From Candidatus Jettenia sp. (lineage in GTDB: Bacteria > Planctomycetota > Brocadiia > Brocadiales > Brocadiaceae), in NCBI GenBank assembly GCA_021650895.1, contig CP091278.1:2819659-2883658 (forward strand): a stretch of DNA of 64,000 nt, in the 5' to 3' direction. Positions 34,911 to 44,811 of the stretch are shown here, piece after piece. Made by a program: the position numbers and the translations under genes. Numbering within the stretch: position 1 is the first letter of the stretch; every line of letters begins with the position of its first letter. The notes below the pieces were generated by a model. It ran no database searches. It was given only the letters and a program-made list of their open reading frames with translations, and was not told the DNA's origin.

Positions 34911-37510
34911 TACCAGATTGCCGCAATGATTGCAGAGAGCCACTGCTCTTTCCGAAAAGGCCAAACAACAGACCCGGGCTGCCCCACATCGATTACCGCA
35001 TCGGTACCTATTCTGATTTCCGGGAAGCGATTTTGCGAAATTTAAACAAAGACCCGGTTCTTTCTCCCTGGACCCATCGAAGGCCTGATGATCCTGGCAT
35101 CGCCTTGCTGGAAGGAGCGTCGATTCTGGGCGATATTCTAACCTTTTACCAGGAACTCTATGCCAATGAAGCCTATGTAAGGACCGCCCAATGGAGGGAG
35201 AGTATTGCCGATCTCGTGCGCCTGCTTGGCTACCACCTCTCACCCGGATTAGGTGGAAAGGCTACATTCACCATTGAGGTAAAAGGTGATAAGCCTGTAA
35301 TTATCCCCAAAGGGTTTCCGATTAAGGCACAGGTAGAAGGGTTAGAACAGCCGGCGGAGTTTGAAATTATCAAGGAGTTTACCGCGATACCGGCGCTGAG
35401 CAAATTTTATTTATACCGGCCATTCTATTATCCGGACATTACGACAGGAACCACCAAATTTTCAATTGAAACCTCCGTTCTGAATAAAGCAGGCGTCAAA
35501 TTAAACAAAAAGGATCGTCTTATGCTCGTGGTTTCTCCCATGAATCCTCAAACCGCACGACAAACCGTGGTGGTGGGTGATATACAGGAGCGCTTTGAGC
35601 GTACCGAGATAACTGTTGAGGGTGGCTGGCAAGGAAGTTTGGTCGGAGATGAGATTACAGCGTACAAACTTGGTAGTTCATTCAGATATTTCGGATATAA
35701 TGCACCACTAACCGTAACGGTTGTGCAGAACGGGGTAGCCGTTCAAAATAACGTGTCTTTCAGCGCTCAAGTGGGAGGATTGCGATTACACGCAAAGGCC
35801 GGAGTGTACGATCCATTACCAAACTTGACTTCATTTCCGCTGGACAGCGAAGTGAAGGAGATCTCTGCAGGCTCAACAATACTGATCAGTCTTCAACTTA
35901 GTGCTGATCCCTCAGGAACTGGCCCGACATACTTCTTTGAAAGAGAAATAACAAATGTAACCTCAGCCTCTGTAACCAGAGGGGCATTAACCGGAGGCAC
36001 GACAGTGGTTGAATTGAATAACGAGATTGTCCTGACTCCATTAACACCATCTTTTCTCTATACTGATATTCGAACCGTAGAATTTCACGAGGTTGTTGGA
36101 GAAAAATTTACCCTAAAGGCTACCCGCACTCCTATTGCGCCGGCAGATGGCTCCAGTCTTTACTATTATGGTGATTCTGATTCATATCAAAAACTAGATG
36201 GACGATCCATTCAGTTTGTTCAAAATGAACAAACGGAGCAGGTGCTGGTGAATATTAAGAGTGCCAGTGTCAGTTTAGACAATCAGGTGACTTTGCGGCC
36301 GCTAACATTAAATCCGCACCTACAACTCTTTACTGCCGAGGATTTTCCCTTGAGTGATCCTCGTGTTACAGTCTATGGCAACCTGGGTGTGGCAACCCAG
36401 GGAAAAACTGAGAAAGAAGCTGTGCTGGGCAATGGCGATAGCCGGCAGCCATTCCAAACGTTTAAACTCCCGAAGTTGCCTCTAACTTATCTCAATTCTG
36501 CTGGTGAGACACCCCCTGAAGCGCCTGAGTTACAGGTTTATGTCAGCGATCGCCTCTGGAAGAGAGTATCGTCTTTTTTCGGCAGGGAGCCCAAAGAGGA
36601 AATCTATATTGTCCGTGAGGATGCAAATGGCAATAGTTGGGTACAGTTTGGCGATGGGAATACCGGTATGCGATTGCCCTCAGGTATAAATAATGTGAAA
36701 GCCGTTTATCGAACTGGCACGGGGGCGTATGGCGCCCTGAAGGAGGAGACTACGGTACAGGCAGGAGACAAATTAAACCGGCTTGATAAGATTCAACTAC
36801 CCGGTATTGTCTCCGGAGGCTCCAGTCCGGAAACCGGCGATAATGCCAGGGAAGCCGCACCGGGAAAGGTGCAGAGTCTCGGCCGGCTTGTTAGTCTTAG
36901 GGATTTTGAAAGCGAGACCCTGGCAATCTCAGGTGTTTCAAAAGTATCTGCCGCATGGCAACTGGTGGATAATATCCCGACCGTTGTGTTGACTGTTTTA
37001 ATGGAAACGGGACGGGATAAAGAGAAAGACGAGGTCGAACGCATTGTAAACAATTACAATACATGTCGTGGCCCACAACGGTTTCCGGTTAAAGTTGATT
37101 ACGGTAAACTACACTACGTCTATGTTGACGTTGTGTTTGGTCTTCATCCGGCTTTTCGGGAGGAGCTTGTGAAAAAAGCGATAAAAGAGGCGCTGGGCGT
37201 TAACGGTGGGGTAGATACTAGTATTGATAACCCGAAGGGACTGTTCGGGATTCGTCAACGTCGGTTTGGGCAGAATGAGTACGCCACTAGAATAGCAGGG
37301 ACGGTTCAAAATGTAGAAGGCGTGATATGGGCGAAGGTTGTCTCGTTTGGTTCTCTCGGCGAGGCGGAGGACCCTTCAGAACTTGACCTTCCTTCTGAGT
37401 CAAAACAGTTTAACCCGGTTGTTTCTTGTGACAACCTTCACGTCCTAAGTTTATACACAGGACACCTTCAGCTCAGCGTTGCGGCAGTAAAATCCATGAA
37501 AGAATGCTGA
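34907..37510 (+). CDS. Baseplate J-like wedge protein 2 (Afp12/Pvc12-like)
   Basis: 867 residues. Near the N-terminus, PGLPHIDYRIGTYSDFREAI and DDPGIALLEGASILGDILTFY are the conserved entry motifs. The middle holds WVQFGDGNTGMRLPSGI and the C-terminus GRLVSLRDFESETLAISGV, as in the second J-like eCIS protein. Together with protein 1 it forms the heterodimeric wedge. More than 1.1 kb of repeats separates it from the next baseplate gene. Confidence 0.88.
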   Translation: MIPDCRNDCREPLLFPKRPNNRPGLPHIDYRIGTYSDFREAILRNLNKDPVLSPWTHRRPDDPGIALLEGASILGDILTFYQELYANEAYVRTAQWRESIADLVRLLGYHLSPGLGGKATFTIEVKGDKPVIIPKGFPIKAQVEGLEQPAEFEIIKEFTAIPALSKFYLYRPFYYPDITTGTTKFSIETSVLNKAGVKLNKKDRLMLVVSPMNPQTARQTVVVGDIQERFERTEITVEGGWQGSLVGDEITAYKLGSSFRYFGYNAPLTVTVVQNGVAVQNNVSFSAQVGGLRLHAKAGVYDPLPNLTSFPLDSEVKEISAGSTILISLQLSADPSGTGPTYFFEREITNVTSASVTRGALTGGTTVVELNNEIVLTPLTPSFLYTDIRTVEFHEVVGEKFTLKATRTPIAPADGSSLYYYGDSDSYQKLDGRSIQFVQNEQTEQVLVNIKSASVSLDNQVTLRPLTLNPHLQLFTAEDFPLSDPRVTVYGNLGVATQGKTEKEAVLGNGDSRQPFQTFKLPKLPLTYLNSAGETPPEAPELQVYVSDRLWKRVSSFFGREPKEEIYIVREDANGNSWVQFGDGNTGMRLPSGINNVKAVYRTGTGAYGALKEETTVQAGDKLNRLDKIQLPGIVSGGSSPETGDNAREAAPGKVQSLGRLVSLRDFESETLAISGVSKVSAAWQLVDNIPTVVLTVLMETGRDKEKDEVERIVNNYNTCRGPQRFPVKVDYGKLHYVYVDVVFGLHPAFREELVKKAIKEALGVNGGVDTSIDNPKGLFGIRQRRFGQNEYATRIAGTVQNVEGVIWAKVVSFGSLGEAEDPSELDLPSESKQFNPVVSCDNLHVLSLYTGHLQLSVAAVKSMKEC

Positions 37511-37561
37511 CTGTTGAGTCTCGAATTGCGCAGATGAAGGCAAGTTTGTCCGTATTTACAA

Positions 37562-37690
37562 TATGTAGGGCAACCCTTTAGGGTTGCGATCCCCGTGCAC
37601 ATTTACGCGGGGGAGCAAGGCTAAAGCCTTGCCCTACGTTGCGACACCGTTTTCTTATGAATTGCTGTCAAAGGGGGCTTAGTTTAATGT
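37562..37690 (+). repeat. Family 1 palindromic element
   Basis: GTAGGGCAACCC through GCCCTACG with the CCCCGTG hairpin, followed by the usual tail including TTAGTTTAATGTATAG. Confidence 0.7.
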
Positions 37691-37814
37691 ATAGAAAATT
37701 CAAAGTTTTTCATGATGCCGTTAACACACCCCTAACTCCAATTATAGAGACGCGAGATTTTGAGAAAGACGTAGAGGCGCAAGCTCTTGCGCCTCTCCAA
37801 GGGAATGAACCAAC

Positions 37815-38015
37815 CCCTAATCCCCCCTAACCCCCCTTTAAAAAAGGGGAAAGAGGGATAAGTTTAGAAAAGGGGGAAAGGAGGATAAGTTTAGGAAAGA
37901 GGGGAAATAAGGAAGGATTTTTTCTTGAGAAAAGTTTGCCTGATCAAACATATCGCACTTTTCTCCATTTCTAAAGGGAAACTAAGGAGATTATGCATTT
38001 CCCTCTTTTCTAAAG
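37815..38015. repeat. Family 2 arm interrupted by a MITE
   Basis: Runs of CCCCCC/TTTAAAAAAGGGG and TTTAGAAAAGGGGGAAA, ending in TTTTCTAAAG where the 240-bp element starts. The matching arm resumes at 38256 (TTTCTAAAGGGGGATTAAGG). Confidence 0.65.
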
Positions 38016-38255
38016 CTTATCCTTACCCACAAGTTAGGTAGGGAGCGAAGGTAGAAGCAAGGTAAACCACGAAGTACACGAAGAAAGAAGAACGTAGAGA
38101 AGCAAGATTTTGCGCTTTTACAATTGAGGTAGGGGTGTGTTGCTTCGCCTCAAGAAGGGATCGATCATAAAAAGAATTTATTGAGATTTGGAACTCTCTT
38201 ATTCTTCGTGTACTTCGTGTTCTTTGTGGTATTTAAAGATGTGGGTAAGGACAAG
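38016..38255 (+). mobile_element. Family 3 MITE-like element, copy 1 (240 bp)
   Basis: Terminal inverted repeats are CTTATCCTTACCCACAAG at the left and its near complement TGTGGGTAAGGACAAG at the right. Inner inverted repeats (CCACGAAGTACACGAAGAA and its complement near the right end) flank a unique centre. There is no coding capacity. Further copies: 57250-57480, 60761-61058 (reverse), 63219-63458 (reverse). Confidence 0.7.
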
Positions 38256-38326
38256 TTTCTAAAGGGGGATTAAGGGGGATTATGTTATTCTTCACCGTTT
38301 CCACATGTTAGCTTGATGCATATGCC

Positions 38327-38600
38327 CCTAACCCCTCCCAAGAGGAGAATAAAAAAGTCCCCTCTCGGGAGGGGATTTAGGGGTGGGTAAAAGGGGTAGG
38401 TAAATCAGGAGAGAACCCACCCCTTAGTGCCATCCTGAAAGGGCAGGGGAGTAGAAAAGAACAATCGTTGAGTTTTATTTTTTTAAATCCAACCTAATTT
38501 AATGTATATGTATAGGAGTTTCAATTCCGTAGGGCAACCCTTCAGGATTGCGACCTCGTGTATGTATTCAGGCGAGGGCGGCAAGGCTAAAGCCTTGCCC
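38327..38600. repeat. Inverted repeat plus family 1 element
   Basis: 38327-38390 repeats the CCCCTAACCCCTCCC/GGGAGGGG pair seen at 31571-31640. 38516-38600 is another family 1 copy. These fill the rest of the gap before the gpI-like gene; no coding frame is visible. Confidence 0.65.
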
Positions 38601-38659
38601 TACATCGTAATAAAAGATAAAAATTGCCGAAGGCTTAATGTATTACGAGGTTTATCGAG

Positions 38660-41032
38660 ATGAACGAAAAACGTGTCTCCCTTTATGAAAGATTACCTGA
38701 AATTTACAGAATTAAAGACCAGGAGCAGCAACCTCCATTTCAGCTCAAAAGCTATTTAGCCCTGGTTGAAAAGGCCTTTGGGGCTATTCATGAAAATATC
38801 GAGTCCCTCTATCACGATCTCTTTATTGAGACATCATCAGACTGGGTCATTCCCTATATCGGCGATCTGCTGGGTGCAAGCCATTTGTCAGGGGATCCCT
38901 GGACATTAAGAGCCGATGTCGCAGATACGATTGCCCTTCGCAGACGTAAAGGTACGCTGGGCGCTATAGAACTCCTTACCTATAACCTGACTCAGTGGGG
39001 CGTGCACTGCGTTGAGTTAAGGGAAAATTTGGTTTGGAACCAGCATCTCAATCACCAGCGACAAGATGAAGGTGGTAAACCGCCGTACGGCCTTCCTTCC
39101 GTTACCAGGCATACGGTCATCAGAGGCGGTACCGTGACGCTTCGTGATCCTGCGATGCTGAGCCTGCTCAACACACCATTTGATCCGTTTGCTCATACCG
39201 CTGATCTGAAGCCTCAGGCGTTCGGCAATATCAGGTACAACCTGCCGAATCTTGCCATCTTTCTCTGGCGTTTGAACGCTTATCGGATTGGTATATCGAA
39301 GCCATTACCAAATCCGTTAACGAATGGCATTGTTGATAACAGCCTGGTGGCAACCAGCACGGAGGCAAAGTTTATTACCCAATTTTACATTCATCCTCTG
39401 GGAGAACCGGTCAGGCTTTTTAACACGTACCGGTTTAATCCGGATATAAGACCGCCCGTTTTGAGTCAAATAGATGAGACGCCAGGTCCTATTCCCACAG
39501 TTCGTTTAACTGAGGGTTCGGCGGCAGGCGTTCCTGATAAATATGTATCCATCGATATCTACAGCACTACCGAGCCTCTGAATATATCCGATGCCGGTTT
39601 GCAATTGTATCTGCCTGAACCTGCATTTGCCGGAAATACCTGGACATTGAGAGGGGCAAACTTGTGTGCGTGGGAGACGGGTTTGCAACCCACTCTTAAA
39701 AATCGTGAAATTGCTATCGATCCCGTTATTGGCAGAATCGTTATCGGTATTGATACCGCTACCGAGGCGGCTGCGCTCGTTGATCATCTGTTACTGACGT
39801 ATACCTACGGTGCTGTAGGACCGGTTGGTGCCCATCCGATATCACGCCCTTCTGCGCCAAAGGAGTGGAGTGGAGAGCCGGTCTTGTTCAGGGAGGTTAA
39901 TTTCCATCAAAATCCTCATGGGTTAAGGGATTCTCTCAGCAACATTCAGGATTCAACGTCTCCCATCATTATTGAAATCAAAGATAGTATGATACACGAA
40001 CTGGATGTAAGCGACCCTGCTCTTATTGGAACGCTTAACGAGGACGGTGGTTTTAATCTGCAATTAAACAGATCTCTCATTATTCGTGCCGCAGATGATC
40101 ATCGACCGATCATCAGGCTGACACAACCACTACGTTTCCGTCCGACACATGTTAAAGGAATAAACCCTGATGAGCAAAAGCAATTCGATGCCATAATGGC
40201 GAACCTTACGGTTCGTCTGGAGGGATTATATATTACCAGAAGCGAAAATTGGGCAGCTACGAACCCTCCGGGAACACCTCTGATTGCGAGGGCAGCTCTT
40301 CATCATCTGGAGATTTTCGATTGCACACTTGATCCCGGAGGTTCCAGAGAACTCGATGGTACGCTTGAAGGGAAGCGAGCGCCTATCCATCCTTCAATGA
40401 GGATCAGGAAACCGTATGGGTTTGCTAACTCAGAAGAGGAGGAAGCTTTCAGCCAAATTCCTGAAATCATACTCCATCGTACTATTACCGGACCGCTGTT
40501 TATTGATACCGGTTATCGTCTTTTTCTTACCGACTCGATCATAGATGCGGGAAGCGGGGTTAATGACGAACCAACAACCGCAGTATTTGCTATTTCGGGC
40601 GCCGGTGATCCATCGACCTCATGGGGGCCACCATCACAAGTGAACGGAATTACGGTCTTTGGTCGCATGAGAGTGGAAGGCATTCATGGCAGAGGCGGAA
40701 TATGGGTTCATACCCTGGAGGTGTTGGATAACCAGAAGGGATGCATGAAATTCAGCTATTTTTCCGGAAATGGAGATCGTTTGCCACAGAACCATGGATG
40801 CGTGAAGGGAACGGAGGCACATCTGAGGTTTGTCAGTGAAGTATTCGGGAATCCGGCTTACGGGCAGCTTGACCATACTACCGACTTTCGTATTCGGGAG
40901 AGAGGACCGAATGACGATGCGATGGGTGCTTTCGGTTTTCTCATGGAGGCGCACAAGTGGCGTAATATCCAAATCCGCTACCGTGAATTCATGCCGGTGG
41001 GGGTAAGACCGTTACTAATACCGGTAACTTAA
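38660..41032 (+). CDS. Large eCIS tail protein with P2 gpI-like N-terminus
   Basis: 790 residues. The first 150 residues (SLYERLPEIYRIKDQEQQ, DWVIPYIGDLLGA, ALRRRKGTLGAIELL) match phage tail protein I / TIGR02242-type proteins, which link baseplate to fibre. The rest is beta-rich, with IIRAADDHRPIIRL and GPLFIDTGYRLFLTDSII suggesting a beta-helix, so the chain may also serve as fibre or adhesion part. It precedes the probable fibre gene. Expected gpI proteins are 200-400 residues, so the C-terminal extension is notable. Confidence 0.8.
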   Translation: MNEKRVSLYERLPEIYRIKDQEQQPPFQLKSYLALVEKAFGAIHENIESLYHDLFIETSSDWVIPYIGDLLGASHLSGDPWTLRADVADTIALRRRKGTLGAIELLTYNLTQWGVHCVELRENLVWNQHLNHQRQDEGGKPPYGLPSVTRHTVIRGGTVTLRDPAMLSLLNTPFDPFAHTADLKPQAFGNIRYNLPNLAIFLWRLNAYRIGISKPLPNPLTNGIVDNSLVATSTEAKFITQFYIHPLGEPVRLFNTYRFNPDIRPPVLSQIDETPGPIPTVRLTEGSAAGVPDKYVSIDIYSTTEPLNISDAGLQLYLPEPAFAGNTWTLRGANLCAWETGLQPTLKNREIAIDPVIGRIVIGIDTATEAAALVDHLLLTYTYGAVGPVGAHPISRPSAPKEWSGEPVLFREVNFHQNPHGLRDSLSNIQDSTSPIIIEIKDSMIHELDVSDPALIGTLNEDGGFNLQLNRSLIIRAADDHRPIIRLTQPLRFRPTHVKGINPDEQKQFDAIMANLTVRLEGLYITRSENWAATNPPGTPLIARAALHHLEIFDCTLDPGGSRELDGTLEGKRAPIHPSMRIRKPYGFANSEEEEAFSQIPEIILHRTITGPLFIDTGYRLFLTDSIIDAGSGVNDEPTTAVFAISGAGDPSTSWGPPSQVNGITVFGRMRVEGIHGRGGIWVHTLEVLDNQKGCMKFSYFSGNGDRLPQNHGCVKGTEAHLRFVSEVFGNPAYGQLDHTTDFRIRERGPNDDAMGAFGFLMEAHKWRNIQIRYREFMPVGVRPLLIPVT

Positions 41033-41057
41033 AATACTTTTAACAGAGAATACTATT

Positions 41058-41272
41058 CGGACACAGATGAACACAGATTATCAGGATATTAAACACGGAG
41101 AACTAACAGAGCGAATTATGAAAATCTTCTATAAAGTTTATAACAAACTTGGTTATAGCTTTCCGGAAAAGGTTTATGAGAATGCAATGATGTTAGAATT
41201 TAAAAAGGAAAATATTCCAGCAATTCCTCAATATGCAATATCTGTGCTTATCAGTGAAAATCTGTGTCCAAA
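41058..41272 (+). pseudogene. Truncated GxxExxY gene in a small inverted-repeat element
   Basis: The frame 41067-41276 encodes 69 residues with ITERIMKIFYKVYNKLGYSF-like start and EKVYENAMMLEFKKENIPAI, the N-terminal half of GxxExxY family proteins (here GYSFPEKVYE). The second half is missing: the frame ends in ISENLCPN. Flanks are inverted repeats GGACACAGAT (41058) and ATCTGTGTCC (to 41272), so a mini-element with an internally deleted gene was inserted within the eCIS locus. Confidence 0.65.
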
Positions 41273-41288
41273 TTAAAAGGAGTATACC

Positions 41289-44200
41289 ATGAAGGGGGAT
41301 TTTTCAAAATGGCAGTTTGATCCGAAACAAAATTTTAACGGCGTCCTTCATCAGCAGGGCAGAGTACTGCTCGACAGTGACTGGAATGCACAGACCCGCA
41401 TAACGAATAATTGGCAAGCTACAACAGGTAAGGACATTATAGGCGCAGATATCGCGGCGGTACCGGCGGATGAACCGGATGGATTTAAAGTTACTGCGGC
41501 TGAGGTCGATGCTGATAATACAATAAAAATTACCGTAATGCCAGGAAGGGTGTGGGCAGATGGATTGTTAGTTTACCTCAAGGGAGAAACGGAGATTTTC
41601 CGTGTCGCTACCTATCTTCAACCACCCATTCAGGATCCATCATTCGACGAATCAACACTAGGTGCAGGTGTCCGCGATGCGGTCATTCTGGAAGTCTGGG
41701 AGGAAGCAGTGAATGGTTTTCAAATGTCTGAGACATTAATTGAACCTGCCCTTGGTGGTCTGGATACCACAGAGAGAGCACACTTAGCAATGGCCTTCAG
41801 GTTACTGAGGCTGGCCGATGGAGAAACCTGCGATAACATCGGTGATAAACTCAAAGATGATTTTTCACAAAAAGGAAAGCTAACGGTTTCGCTGCAGCCA
41901 ACAAGCATAACTCCGGGAGACTGTCCGGCCGTTGAGGGTGGAGGATACACTGGATTTGAACACAACCTGTATCGGATAGAAATCGCTGAGGTAAATAGCG
42001 GCTTCCCCGTTATGTTCAAATGGTCTCAGTTCAACGGAGGTCTTGTCGGACGGGGAAAATTTGATGCTGTTAATAATAAAGTCACCATAACCGCCAATCT
42101 TCAGGCGATTACAACGTCCGGATTGACTGAATTCTACCTCGAAGCCGTAGAGTACGATCCGGTCCCTCCGGCGACGCTTGGTCTGGGGCATTGGAAGGTT
42201 ACCTATGGGGCAAGGGTCATACTCAATAGCGACAATCAACTTGATCTGCCCAATACGCCGATGTTTGGTTCCATTCCTGCTTCTTCCAGCTCTGTATTTT
42301 TCCGTCTCTGGAACGACATCAGGCCCATTACTGATTTTCCAAAAGTTACAACGCCGACAGCGCCAAACGAATTGAGAGATGGAATCCGTTTAGAATTTGA
42401 ATCAGTCGCTGGAGCCAACTATGTGCCTGGCGACTACTGGACCTTTTCAGTTCGTGCTGGCGATATAAAGAATAATGAGATAGTAATTGGCAAAAATAGT
42501 GGTGGAATAATTACCGGAGAACCGCCGGAGGGTATTCACTATCATCGCGTACCGCTGGCAATATTACATTGGAATGCCAACCGGGACATCACGGCGCCTG
42601 ATCAAATCGAAGATTGCCGCCACATTTTCCATCCGTTGACGAAGCTTGCCACCTGCTGTACGTATAAGGTTGGTGATGGTAAGCACAGTCATGGAGACTT
42701 CAACTCTATCCAGAAAGCGATTGATCAGCTTCCAGTCACGGGGGGAGAGATCTGTGTGCTGCCCGGAGAATACACTGAGAATATCTTGATTAGCAACAGG
42801 GTAAATATCACGATCCGTGGGTGCGGCAAACGCAGCAAAATCATCTCCGGGATCCCAGATGAAGAATTTGGTATGGCCAATCCGGTGATCCACATCAGGG
42901 ATTCACAAGATATCTGTATTGAGTCTCTTGCCGTTGTTGCTCATAATACGGGTGTTGGTATCCTGCTCGAAGGTAGTCCTCCTCCGCAGATTGTGGTTGG
43001 CAATACTACCATTGAGGGGCCATTGCTGCTGCGCGAAATAACGCTGATCGATTTACATATCAGTGCTGCAACCCGAAGCGCCATTGAGGCGCACATCGGG
43101 CAGTTCATTACAATCCGGCAATGCCATATCGAGATGAGTGATAGTGCAGGCGCCTGGCCAGGAATTTTTTTCGTGGGTGAGGACGGCTTGATTGAGAATA
43201 ACACGATTTGCGTTAAGTCTGCTCGTGAAGAGGTACCAGGCATTGCGATGAAGAGAATACAGGCTTCTGCCGGACTTGGCGGTTTGCAACTAGGCGGTAC
43301 TTCTGAACGTATACGTGTTATCAATAACCTGATTCAGGGAGGTATCGGAAACGGCATTACCCTGGGCAGCATTCAGATAATTGATAAAGCAGGCAATGAT
43401 GTTGGTGGTTTTATCGGCTGGGTGGTAAATGCAGATGACCCCTGTAGTCCGTGTAAGCCCGGTGATGTTTTTATACCACCACGCGGGACTGAAGATGAGG
43501 ATGGTACCAGACAGGTTTCGGCTGGCGATTTGTATGAGATATCTATTGAGCGCAATCGAATCCTTGACATGGGTCTCAACGGCATCGGCGTAGTTGGTTT
43601 CTTCAATCTGGACGCAGCCGATGAGTTCATCACTGTGGAACGGCTTACCATTATTGGCAATGAAATACGTCATTGTCTGCAGCGCCCTCTGGCGGACATT
43701 CCACCCGCAATGATTAACGGCATGGGCTATGGTGGTATCTCACTTGCCGATGCGGAGTATCTTGTGATTCATGATAACGTTATTGAGGACAACGGCCCAA
43801 ATCATCTGGAGCCTGTTTGTGGCATATTTATATTGCATGGCGAGGGAATTGACATTTCCCGCAATCGCATTTTGAACAATGGTGTTAAAACAAACCAACC
43901 GGCCAATTCAGCTAAGGTTGGACGACGTGGGGGGATCAATATCGTCTTTGGCGTAGCTCCCGTTGTGCAGGTTACTATTCGTGAACAACTATATCCGGCC
44001 CAGGATGGCGTGCCGGCCGTTAAGGTGCATGATAATATTGTCAGCGTGCCTTTGGGTCAGGCGCTTTCCCTGACCGCTTTGGGACCGGTGTCTATTATGG
44101 GAAATCAGTTCACCAGCCGTGGCATGATTCCGCAACGTAATCAACCATCGCCGATGTTCTTTGCATCTACGGTAGCGATTATGAATCTGGGGGTTTCAAA

Positions 44201-44780
44201 TGAGTTTTACTGGCAACTCCTGGCGTTTAACGCATTGCGCGCGGGCCATGTGAAACCTGCCGCCAGTGCTACTGTTACCGGTAATACGGTATTTATTCCG
44301 CAGCCAGGACTTGATGATCTCCGCTTCGGTCAATACCTGGCTAACGGCAATGTGTTATTTAGTAATAATCAGTGCGTACTGGATCTGTTGGAGACAGGCC
44401 AAAGCCTGTCATCATCTTCCATAATAATAATGAGCCTTGATGACATTGGGTTTCACAATAACCAGTGCGACTGCAGCTTACTCGATGACCTTGTGTTATC
44501 TCAGGTCTTCCTTTTTGGTCTGTCGGTGCGCATGAGCGACAACCGGCTGAAAGAGGGTATTTTCAATGCGCTGTATTCGGCAATAACCTTTGGGTACATG
44601 AATGCAACAACGAACAATCAGACGACTCATTGCATAATCGTTTCAGGCCTGTCGAATCTTAAAGTAGATACTGGCAACAAAGTCTTTCTGCAAATCTTTG
44701 GGAGGGATGAATACTGTAATCCATTTGCACTGATGAGGGATTCAGTCAATTCCTTTGGAAAGCCGATGTTTGTTGCATAG
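41289..44780 (+). CDS. Giant DUF6519/beta-helix protein, probable eCIS fibre
   Basis: 1,163 residues. The N-terminal 450 residues (MKGDFSKWQFDPKQNFNGVL, QQGRVLLDSDWNAQTRI) belong to the DUF6519 type found next to eCIS baseplate genes. From about residue 480 (HGDFNSIQKAIDQLPVTGGE) a right-handed parallel beta-helix runs on for some 400 residues, with repeated NRI.N.G and I.IR.NRI strings. No signal peptide is present. Tail-fibre or target-recognition role is inferred from size, fold and position. Beta-helix proteins can also be polysaccharide-degrading, but no catalytic motif is evident. Confidence 0.78.
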   Translation: MKGDFSKWQFDPKQNFNGVLHQQGRVLLDSDWNAQTRITNNWQATTGKDIIGADIAAVPADEPDGFKVTAAEVDADNTIKITVMPGRVWADGLLVYLKGETEIFRVATYLQPPIQDPSFDESTLGAGVRDAVILEVWEEAVNGFQMSETLIEPALGGLDTTERAHLAMAFRLLRLADGETCDNIGDKLKDDFSQKGKLTVSLQPTSITPGDCPAVEGGGYTGFEHNLYRIEIAEVNSGFPVMFKWSQFNGGLVGRGKFDAVNNKVTITANLQAITTSGLTEFYLEAVEYDPVPPATLGLGHWKVTYGARVILNSDNQLDLPNTPMFGSIPASSSSVFFRLWNDIRPITDFPKVTTPTAPNELRDGIRLEFESVAGANYVPGDYWTFSVRAGDIKNNEIVIGKNSGGIITGEPPEGIHYHRVPLAILHWNANRDITAPDQIEDCRHIFHPLTKLATCCTYKVGDGKHSHGDFNSIQKAIDQLPVTGGEICVLPGEYTENILISNRVNITIRGCGKRSKIISGIPDEEFGMANPVIHIRDSQDICIESLAVVAHNTGVGILLEGSPPPQIVVGNTTIEGPLLLREITLIDLHISAATRSAIEAHIGQFITIRQCHIEMSDSAGAWPGIFFVGEDGLIENNTICVKSAREEVPGIAMKRIQASAGLGGLQLGGTSERIRVINNLIQGGIGNGITLGSIQIIDKAGNDVGGFIGWVVNADDPCSPCKPGDVFIPPRGTEDEDGTRQVSAGDLYEISIERNRILDMGLNGIGVVGFFNLDAADEFITVERLTIIGNEIRHCLQRPLADIPPAMINGMGYGGISLADAEYLVIHDNVIEDNGPNHLEPVCGIFILHGEGIDISRNRILNNGVKTNQPANSAKVGRRGGINIVFGVAPVVQVTIREQLYPAQDGVPAVKVHDNIVSVPLGQALSLTALGPVSIMGNQFTSRGMIPQRNQPSPMFFASTVAIMNLGVSNEFYWQLLAFNALRAGHVKPAASATVTGNTVFIPQPGLDDLRFGQYLANGNVLFSNNQCVLDLLETGQSLSSSSIIIMSLDDIGFHNNQCDCSLLDDLVLSQVFLFGLSVRMSDNRLKEGIFNALYSAITFGYMNATTNNQTTHCIIVSGLSNLKVDTGNKVFLQIFGRDEYCNPFALMRDSVNSFGKPMFVA

Positions 44781-44811
44781 TAATGAGTACATCTTTATTC
44801 AGGAGGGAACA

